A DNA stretch of 64,000 bases from the NCBI GenBank assembly GCA_964609375.1, contig CAZSSA010000001.1, positions 1 to 64,000 on the forward strand. Direction: 5' to 3'. Under the pieces are notes generated by a model. It was not told the DNA's origin. It searched no databases and saw nothing but the letters and a program-made list of their open reading frames with translations. This DNA is from CAZDUS01 sp964609375 (GTDB lineage: Bacteria; Verrucomicrobiota; Kiritimatiellia; CAIKKV01; CAITUY01). Each line of letters begins with the position of its first letter. Position 1 is the first letter of the stretch. The translations under genes were made by a program, and so were the position numbers. Of the stretch, positions 54,410 to 61,900 are shown one piece after another.

Positions 54410-54961
54410 TTATTGCCGTTCCACCTGCCAGCATTCAAGTTCAACAGGCGCCGATCGCCCAAATATCGCAACCGACACCTTTAGCTTGCCGCGTTCAGCA
54501 TCCACTTCCTCGACAAGCCCTGTAAAGTTCATGAAGGGCCCATCCGTAATCTTTACCGTCTCTCCACGGTCATAAATCACCTTAGGCTTAACCTTCTCCT
54601 TCTTCTCTTCCACCTGGAACAGAAGCACTTCCACCTCATCAGGCCGGAGAGGCGCCGGCCGATCACCACCTACAAATCCAATCACTCCGGGCGTCTCCCG
54701 GATAAAATACCAAACCTTCTCAACAACTTGCCGGGTCTCGTCATACAACCCGAGATTCACCAGCACGTAGCCAGGAAAAAACTTCCGCGTTATAACGCTC
54801 TTGACGCCCTTCTTCGTTTCCGACACTTTCTCCGTCGGAATCAGAACTTGCCCCAGATAATCCCGCATTTCCTCCGCGTCAAGTCGCCGTTCAATACTTT
54901 CCTTGACCTTGCCTTCTTGGCCGGTCAACGTATGCAGCACGAACCATTGTTTCAAAATCAT
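54410..54961 (-). CDS. nusG: transcription termination/antitermination protein NusG
   Basis: 183 aa. NGN domain: QWFVLHTLTGQEGKVKESIE, KFFPGYVLVNLGLYDETRQV, FIRETPGVIGFVGGDRPAPL; KOW domain: GETVKITDGPFMNFTGLVEE. ATG 54961 is the family start; a longer in-frame reading overlaps secE. Confidence 0.95.
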   Translation of the reverse strand: MILKQWFVLHTLTGQEGKVKESIERRLDAEEMRDYLGQVLIPTEKVSETKKGVKSVITRKFFPGYVLVNLGLYDETRQVVEKVWYFIRETPGVIGFVGGDRPAPLRPDEVEVLLFQVEEKKEKVKPKVIYDRGETVKITDGPFMNFTGLVEEVDAERGKLKVSVAIFGRSAPVELECWQVERQ

Positions 54962-54983
54962 GAAAACCCCGGCCTTGTGTTGA

Positions 54984-55190
54984 TTAACGGTGCGCGAGTA
55001 CGCCAATCACCGCCCTCAGTACCTGGTCGCATGCCGCCACAAAAACGGCAAACAGTATTACAGACAATATCACCACTACCGTGGACTCCACCAACTCGTT
55101 ACGGGTCGGCCACGTCGATTTCCTCAATTCATTCCGGACTTCTCCGATAAAGAATTTCGTATGTCGCAGGCTATCCATTACTTTCTTCAC
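54984..55190 (-). CDS. secE: protein translocase subunit SecE
   Basis: 68 aa, short single-helix form. Amphipathic FFIGEVRNELRKSTWPTRNE motif before one transmembrane segment (VVVILSVILFAVFVAAC). GTG 55190 has GGGAGA upstream; ATG 55178 is an alternative. Precedes nusG by 22 bp. Confidence 0.94.
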   Translation of the reverse strand: MKKVMDSLRHTKFFIGEVRNELRKSTWPTRNELVESTVVVILSVILFAVFVAACDQVLRAVIGVLAHR

Positions 55191-55214
55191 ACTATCTCCC
55201 GTTCAACACTCGTA

Positions 55215-55290
55215 TGGCAGGCCAGGAGGGACTTGAACCCCCAACACCCGGTTTTGGAGACCGGTACTCTGCCAGTTGAGCTACTGGCCT
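55215..55290 (-). tRNA. tRNA-Trp (anticodon CCA)
   Basis: 76 nt on the minus strand. Acceptor AGGCCAG/CTGGCCT, anticodon loop CTCCAAA with CCA, T arm GGGTTCAAGTCCC, discriminator G and encoded CCA (55215-55217). Located between rpmG and secE, as in many bacteria. Confidence 0.96.
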
Positions 55291-55325
55291 GTACTCAGGC
55301 TAACCCCCGCCTCCCGATCCCGGGA

Positions 55326-55478
55326 CTAACGGGTCTCCTTATGAATCGTATGCTTCTTCTCCGACCGGCAGAACTTCTTGATCTCCATCCGGTCCGGTGT
55401 CAGACGCTTGTTCTTCGTCGTCGTATAATTACGCCGCTTGCACTCCGTGCACGCCAGAATGACCTGTTCCCTCGGCAT
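55326..55478 (-). CDS. rpmG: 50S ribosomal protein L33
   Basis: 50 aa. MPREQVILACTECKRRNYTT start, TKNKRLTPDRMEIKKFC, ending KKHTIHKETR. First zinc pair C10-x2-C13 is present. The second pair is FCRSE, so one ligand Cys (the fourth) is replaced. tuf lies upstream, tRNA-Trp downstream. Confidence 0.93.
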   Translation of the reverse strand: MPREQVILACTECKRRNYTTTKNKRLTPDRMEIKKFCRSEKKHTIHKETR

Positions 55479-55563
55479 GACAATCCATCCTTCGGTGCAT
55501 CAGGCGGCATCCTTTCAGATGCCACCCTCACACACTTAAACGACCTTACGGCCGTATCGCTTG

Positions 55564-56772
55564 TTACTCGATAATTTCAACAACCGTACCGGCGCCAACC
55601 GTGCGGCCACCTTCACGAATGGCGAAGCGCATCGACTTCTCCATGGCAATCGGCGCAATCAGCGTCACCGTCATCCCAATGTTATCGCCAGGCATCACCA
55701 TTTCCACGCCTTCCGGCAGCATGACGTCACCTGTAACATCCGTCGTCCGGAAATAGAATTGCGGACGGTACCCCTTGAAGAACGGAGTATGACGCCCACC
55801 CTCTTCCTTGCTCAACACATACACTTCACACTTGAACTTCGTGTGCGGTGTAATCGATCCGGGCTTCGCCAACACCTGGCCGCGTTCCACGTCCTCTTTC
55901 TTCGTGCTGCGCAGCAACACGCCAACATTGTCTCCGGCGCGACCTTCGTCCAGCAACTTTCGGAACATCTCAACACCAGTAGCCGTCGTCTTAACCGTCG
56001 GACGTAATCCAACAATCTCAACTTCCTCGCCAACCTTGATGATTCCACGCTCAATACGACCCGTAACCACCGTCCCTCGACCTTCAATCGAAAACACGTC
56101 TTCCACGGACAACAGGAACGGCTTATCCGTCACACGCACGGGTTCCGGAATGTAGTTGTCCAGCGCATTCATCAATTCCTTGATGCTGTTGCAGCCCGGA
56201 TCATCCGCCGTCTTGGCCTGAATCGCCGCCAACGCGCTCCCGCGTATGATCGGCGTATCGTCACCAGGATACTCATACTTGGAAAGCAACTCGCGAATCT
56301 CAAGCTCAACCAAGTCCAGCAGCTCGGGATCATCCACGGTGTCAACCTTGTTCAGGAACACAACAACCGAAGGAACACCCACCTGACGCGCCAGAAGAAT
56401 GTGCTCGCGCGTCTGGGGCATCGGACCATCCGAAGCACTCACCACGAGAATCGCACCGTCCATCTGGGCCGCACCGGTAATCATGTTCTTCACGTAGTCA
56501 GCATGCCCCGGGCAGTCAACGTGCGCATAATGACGCTTTTCGGAACTATACTCAACATGCGAGGTCGCAATGGTTAAAATCTTGGTCGGATCCCGACGCC
56601 CCTGCGATTCGGACGCCTTCGCCACTTCATCATATTTGACATAGGTGCTCATCCCGCGCAACGACTGCACGTATGTAATGGCTGCTGTCAAAGTGGTCTT
56701 ACCATGATCAACATGCCCAATCGTACCCACGTTCACATGCGGCTTTGTTCGACTAAACTGTTCTTTTGCCAT
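55564..56772 (-). CDS. tuf: elongation factor Tu
   Basis: 402 aa. G1 GHVDHGKTTLTAAI, effector region with RDPTKILTIATSHVEY (RGITI is replaced by KILTI here), G3 DCPGHADY, G4 NKVD, then domains II/III with RGTVVTGRIERG and FYFRTTDVTGDVMLPEGVEM. Note that the canonical 'RGITI' switch-1 motif reads 'TKILTI', an unusual variant. ATG 56772 begins MAKEQFSRTKPHVNVGTIGH. Confidence 0.95.
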   Translation of the reverse strand: MAKEQFSRTKPHVNVGTIGHVDHGKTTLTAAITYVQSLRGMSTYVKYDEVAKASESQGRRDPTKILTIATSHVEYSSEKRHYAHVDCPGHADYVKNMITGAAQMDGAILVVSASDGPMPQTREHILLARQVGVPSVVVFLNKVDTVDDPELLDLVELEIRELLSKYEYPGDDTPIIRGSALAAIQAKTADDPGCNSIKELMNALDNYIPEPVRVTDKPFLLSVEDVFSIEGRGTVVTGRIERGIIKVGEEVEIVGLRPTVKTTATGVEMFRKLLDEGRAGDNVGVLLRSTKKEDVERGQVLAKPGSITPHTKFKCEVYVLSKEEGGRHTPFFKGYRPQFYFRTTDVTGDVMLPEGVEMVMPGDNIGMTVTLIAPIAMEKSMRFAIREGGRTVGAGTVVEIIE

Positions 56773-56832
56773 GTTCGTACTCCTATTACTGCTTTCCTGT
56801 CTATACCTGCTGAACCTGACTACACGTTCACC

Positions 56833-56908
56833 TGGAGCCCATGAGCGGGATTGAACCGCTGACCTCGTCCTTACCAAGGACGTGCTCTACCAACTGAGCT
56901 ACATGGGC
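56833..56908 (-). tRNA. tRNA-Thr (anticodon GGT)
   Basis: 76 nt on the minus strand. Acceptor GCCCATG/CATGGGC, anticodon stem CGTCC/GGACG with loop TTGGTAA (GGT), T arm CGGTTCAATCCCG, discriminator T and encoded CCA. It lies 60 bp upstream of tuf, as the thrT-tufB linkage in E. coli. Confidence 0.96.
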
Positions 56909-57052
56909 ATCGATTCTATCCACGCAAAAATAAAACAACAAAAAGCTTCCTCCCTGTCTTTGCCTTTCTTAAGGAAAAACAGACAGAACAGCCTTTCGTC
57001 AAAGTTATGCACACCAACCTAATGGACTCAATCGCCCATGAACAGATCGCGA

Positions 57053-57080
57053 AAATTACCAGAAGCGCTACGAGAGTCAA
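57053..57080 (-). promoter_or_regulatory. candidate promoter of the tRNA-Thr-tuf-secE-nusG operon
   Basis: Minus-strand TTGACT (57075-57080), 16-nt spacer, TAATTT (57053-57058). It lies about 145 bp upstream of the tRNA-Thr 5' end in the 272-bp gap 56909-57180. A second weak TTGACG lies nearer the tRNA, so the real start point is uncertain. No other feature is evident in this gap. Confidence 0.35.
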
Positions 57081-57180
57081 CATCTTTGTGTATTTTTTTT
57101 CACCCCCGAGAATCCCCCTTGCGATTGGCCTGTAAATATCTATCATTCCACCGTCTCAATACCCATTAAATCCACTCCCA

Positions 57181-57834
57181 ATGAATCTCAAAAAAAACAT
57201 CAATGTGCTCCTCGTGGATGACCATCAATTAATACGGGAAAGCTGCAAGGCTATTCTTTCCCTTGAATCGGATATCACCATCGTCGGGACTGCCGCCAAC
57301 GGACGACAAGCGGTCCAACTCGCCAACGAACTACAGCCCGATCTCGTCATCATGGATGTTACCATGTCAGGCATGGGCGGCATCGAAGCAACCCGCCTGA
57401 TAAAGAACTCTCTCCGCCAGACAAAAATCCTGGGGCTCTCCATGCACTCCAACCCTGCCCTGATAACCGCGATGCTGAATGCAGGCGCCTCCGGGTATGT
57501 TAGCAAAACCAGCAAAACAAGCGAACTGGTCGACGCCATACGCAAGGTGGCCGCCGGAATGTCCTACTTCTCCAAGGACATCGCCGACTCTTGCTCCATT
57601 GGCAATAAACCAAACAGCAATGCACTCACCCTCTACAGCCGCTTATCCGGAAGGGAAAAAGACATCCTTAGATTGGTTGCCGATGGTCACGACACCAAAG
57701 CCATCGCCGCCGAACTTGCAATCAGCGAAAAAACTGTGTTCAGTCACCGCGAAAGCCTGATGAAGAAACTTCAGATTGAAAGCATCGCCGGATTGACCAA
57801 GTTTGCCATTCGCGAGGGCATTTCCACGGTCTGA
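57181..57834 (+). CDS. NarL/FixJ-family response regulator
   Basis: 217 aa. Receiver domain with acidic pair Asp13-Asp14 (LLVDDHQ), phospho-acceptor Asp59 (LVIMDVTMSG) and Lys in GYVSKTSK. C-terminal LuxR-type helix-turn-helix: LSGREKDILRLVADGHDTKA and IAAELAISEKTVFSHRESLM. No histidine kinase gene is adjacent; the orphan hybrid kinase at the other end of the window is not an obvious partner. The start is ATG 57181, without a clear ribosome-binding site; it is divergent from the tRNA-Thr-tuf operon. Confidence 0.9.
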   Translation: MNLKKNINVLLVDDHQLIRESCKAILSLESDITIVGTAANGRQAVQLANELQPDLVIMDVTMSGMGGIEATRLIKNSLRQTKILGLSMHSNPALITAMLNAGASGYVSKTSKTSELVDAIRKVAAGMSYFSKDIADSCSIGNKPNSNALTLYSRLSGREKDILRLVADGHDTKAIAAELAISEKTVFSHRESLMKKLQIESIAGLTKFAIREGISTV

Positions 57835-57863
57835 TCCGACCTGCAGGCCAACATCGCATCCTG

Positions 57864-58757
57864 CTATTCGGTCCGCCCCGCTGCATCCTGGCGCGGATAT
57901 GCTTTTTGAAGCACCGCCAAATTGCGCTCCATGATCTCAAGGTACGCTTCAGCCTTTACCGGCCCGCTCACTACCGGATCCAGCATCAACACCCGCGCCC
58001 CCGTCTCCCTCGCAATCAATTCAGCCGAGGAAGACGGATACTGAGGCTCCGCAAAAACAACCCTAACCCCCCGTTTGCGAATTTCCCGAATGGCTCCCTT
58101 CAATTCCCGCGCATTGGGTTGCGACCCGGGATGGCGTTCCACCACCGCAATAACACTAAATCCGTACTCGCGCGCGAAATAGGGGAACGCATCGTGAAAC
58201 GTCACCACTTCCCTTGCCTCACCCGCGCTGAACCCCGTCAAAAGTCTCCTGTTCAAGACCCGTAACCTTTCAGCATAGACCGACGCATTCGCGCGATAGG
58301 CCGATGCATGGTCTGGGTCCGCCACCGCAAGCCCTTCCGCTATGTGGTTCACCTGCCTAAGATGCAAACTTACACTTAACCAAACATGCGGATTGACCTC
58401 CCCATTCACCACCATCGGCACAATCCCCTCGCTGGCATTAATAACCTTGAGATTCTCAAACCGCTTTATGGCGCCATCCATGAACCTCTCCGTTCCCAAC
58501 CCGTTAACCACCAATATATCCGCCTTGGATAAATTGACCATGTCATCAGTCGAAAGCTGGTAATCGTGCAGGCACCCGGCACTGGGTGGCGCCATCGCAA
58601 CCACCTTCACCCCGGGAACATCCGCCGTTATATTTAAAACGGCAATATGGATCGGGTAAAAACTGGTTAATATGCTTTTCCCCACCGCTTGTCCCGCCCA
58701 AGTCCACATCACCAAAAGGCTTACCGCTCTATACAACATCATCCACTTTGTTTTCAT
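57864..58757 (-). CDS. zinc/manganese-type ABC transporter substrate-binding protein (ZnuA/TroA family)
   Basis: 297 aa. Signal peptide (hydrophobic VSLLVMWTWAGQAVGKS). Cluster A-I SBP with probable metal ligands: His in CLHDYQLS, His in NPHVWLS, His in VTFHDAFPYFAREYG and Asp in MLDPVVSG. The His/Asp-rich loop of ZnuA is absent. It would capture metal in the periplasm for an ABC importer, but no ATPase or permease gene is next to it in the window. Faces the + strand protease gene across about 200 bp. Confidence 0.85.
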   Translation of the reverse strand: MKTKWMMLYRAVSLLVMWTWAGQAVGKSILTSFYPIHIAVLNITADVPGVKVVAMAPPSAGCLHDYQLSTDDMVNLSKADILVVNGLGTERFMDGAIKRFENLKVINASEGIVPMVVNGEVNPHVWLSVSLHLRQVNHIAEGLAVADPDHASAYRANASVYAERLRVLNRRLLTGFSAGEAREVVTFHDAFPYFAREYGFSVIAVVERHPGSQPNARELKGAIREIRKRGVRVVFAEPQYPSSSAELIARETGARVLMLDPVVSGPVKAEAYLEIMERNLAVLQKAYPRQDAAGRTE

Positions 58758-58953
58758 CCGTCACATCCCGACTTCACAGTTTTTATGACCCAGTCCATTA
58801 AGCATCGCCACCTCCTGCTTGAAGTCAATGACGAATTAACAACCTCTCGAATCACGTCATCTTCAGGCACCCGCAAGGTTGCATGCTCCTCTCTTCTCTA
58901 CTCACAATCCTTTCGAGATAGCGCGAAGGCGAGCAATTCATTATTATACCAAG

Positions 58954-61900
58954 GTGAACAAACGTCTTCTATGGATCGTTACCGGATTAACCCTGTGGCT
59001 TATCATTGGACCCCAAAATCCTCTTTCGCGAGGCTCCAGACCAGCCACAGCTCCAACTGCCTCTCCTGCAAATCCACAAGCACTTCTTCCGCCTCCCCTC
59101 GGGATTTCCACAGCACCACCCACCCCCGCAATTCCCCCTCAGCATACATCATCTCCATTGCCTTCGCCCCCCGCCCGGCTCCCCCCTCCTGATCCCGCCG
59201 CCCAAGGAATCACCCTCGCGTCCTCTTCCTATCCCGTCATGTCCTCATCCAATCTGTCCTGTATCACCAAAATCGTCCGGACAGACTTCAAATACCCTCT
59301 CCTGCGCATTGTCGAATGGCATCGCCAGGACAAACCAACCACTCCAGTCGTGGTCATGAGCCGCGACATCATGGTCGCCGACCACGTCATCATCCGGACC
59401 CGCCCCAACATCACCGCGGCCAATCTCCAGGCACTCTGCACCCGCCACCACATCAGTATCCGCAAAACGCTCCGCTTACCCGGCTATTATCTTCTCGCCA
59501 CCACAACCACCACCCCCGATTCCATCCCACGCCTGATCGCCAGCCTCTCCTCGGAAACCAATTCCATCCTCTTCGCCGAACCCGATCACATCCTTCACAC
59601 CACACAAACCTTTCCCAATGACACAAGCTTCCCTACCCTCTGGGGCCTCCACAACACAGGCCAGTCCGGCGGCATCGCCGATGCCGATATCGACGCCCCC
59701 GAAACCTGGGATATCACCACGGGCTCCCCCTCCGTCATCGTCGGCGTCATCGATTCCGGCGTGGATATCACCCATCCCGATCTCGCCTCGAACATCTGGG
59801 TCAACCCCTTGGAAAAACTCAACGGCATCGATGACGATGGCAACGGATACATCGATGACATCAACGGCTGGGACTTCCTCAGCGAAGACAACAACCCCGC
59901 CGACGCCAACTCGCACGGCACCCACGTCGCCGGAACCATTGCCGCCATCGGCAACAACAGCCTGGGCATTGCCGGAATCACGTGGCAGTGCCGCATCATG
60001 CCTCTCCGATTTCTCGACGCCAACGGAAGCGGCTCCACGTCGGACGCCCTCGACGCGCTTCACTACGCCAACGATATGCGCAGACGTGGTGTCAATATCC
60101 GCCTGACCAGCAACAGTTGGGGCGGTGGCGGCGACCAGGCCCTTTCCAGCGCCATCAGGGAAAGCGGTGATGCCGGTCTCCTCTTCATCGCCGCCGCCGG
60201 AAATGCCGCCAATAATAACGACTACACCCCCTTCCTCCCCGCCAATTACCCCTGGTCCAACATCATCGCCGTGGCGTCAACGGATCGACGCGACGCCCTT
60301 TCCAGTTTCTCCAACTACGGCGTTACATCCGTCGATCTCGCGGCACCCGGCTCGGAAATCTATAGCACCATCCCGGGCGGCTATGGCCTCAAAAACGGCA
60401 CCTCAATGGCCACCCCGCACGTCTCCGGCGTCGCCGCCCTGCTCTGGAGTGAATGGCCCGATGCCGACTGGACCGAAATCCGCAACGCCATTCTCAACAG
60501 TGTCGATCACATCCCCTCCCTCACCGGAAAAACCGTCACCGGAGGTCGGCTGAACGCCTACAAAACCCTGGTCAACGCCTTCCATATCGCCCACACCCCG
60601 CAACCGTACGACGTCAACTCCGGAACCCCCTATCCCATCACCGCCTCACTCACCCCTTCCTGCCTCGCTGATACCAATCAACTGTGGATCTTCTGGAACA
60701 CCGACGGCTCCACCAACTTTACCTCAGCACCCCTCTCCCGCATCGGCACCAACCTTTATCAGGGTGACATCCCCTCCCAGCCGGAATGGACCACCATCAA
60801 CTACTGGCTCAAGGCAGGTTCCACCGTCGGAACCACCTCCACCCATCCCACCAACGCCCCGACCACCGTTCACCATTTCACCATCATGCCCTCCATCAAT
60901 CTAACCGTCTCAGGATCCCCCGGTTCCCACGGATCCGTCACCCCGGCCTACGGAACACACACCTCCCCCTCAGGCCTCGTGATCTCAGCAAGCGCCTCCC
61001 TCCACAGCATTCCCGAAAACAACGCCCGCTGGGCCTGCCTCGGCTGGACCGGATCCGGCGGCACCCCCTCCTCGGGCACATCCAATTCCTTCACTTTTGT
61101 ACTGACAGAACCTTCCTCCATCAACTGGCTCTGGTCCCATGAATTCGCGCTGTCACAAAACTCATCCTTACCGGACGTCCAATTCACCACCACCTGGTGG
61201 ACTGCTTCCACCACAGGCGTCACCTTCACAGCCACCACAACCCTCTCCCTCAACGGCACCAATTACATCTTCGCCCATTGGCTGCTCGATGGCAACCGCC
61301 AACCCGATCCCTTCCAACCCGCTGTCAATCCTGTCTCAACTATTCCCATGACCCAACCTCATCAGGCCACCGCCATCTACCTGCCTGACCATCTTGATGC
61401 CGATAACGATGGAATGGACGACTGGTGGGAATACCACTACTTCGGCTCCACCAATACCGCCCCCGATTCCGACAACGACAACGACACCTTCTCCAACCTC
61501 GACGAGTTTCTCGACCGCACATCCCCTCACGACCGTGCCGACTTCCCCACCCCGCCCGTCCTCGAGCACACCCCTCTCCCCGACCCCCAGGATCACCCTG
61601 CTCCATTTCCCGTGCAAGCCACCATCACCGATAACTACTCCATCGCCAATGTAACCCTTCAATGGTCAAAATCGGGGGACCCCACGCAATCCTCCGCCAT
61701 GCTCACCACCGCAACCCCCGGTCTCTACCTCTCCGCACTCCCCCCGCCCGGAACCAACGGCGATGTCTTCACTTACCGGATCCTCGCCCGCGACCCCCTC
61801 GGCCTTGTCGCCACCAACGGCCCTTATACCGTCCACGTCACTTACCCATTCCTTCACATCTCCCCACCCTCCCTGCATCAAATCGTGCACCCCCTCTCGA

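Noticed and set aside
56916..57146. 76-aa minus-strand frame with one hydrophobic segment upstream of tRNA-Thr
   Set aside because: It occupies the likely promoter region of the tuf operon, lacks a ribosome-binding site and shows no family features. A hydrophobic run arises easily in AT-rich leader DNA.
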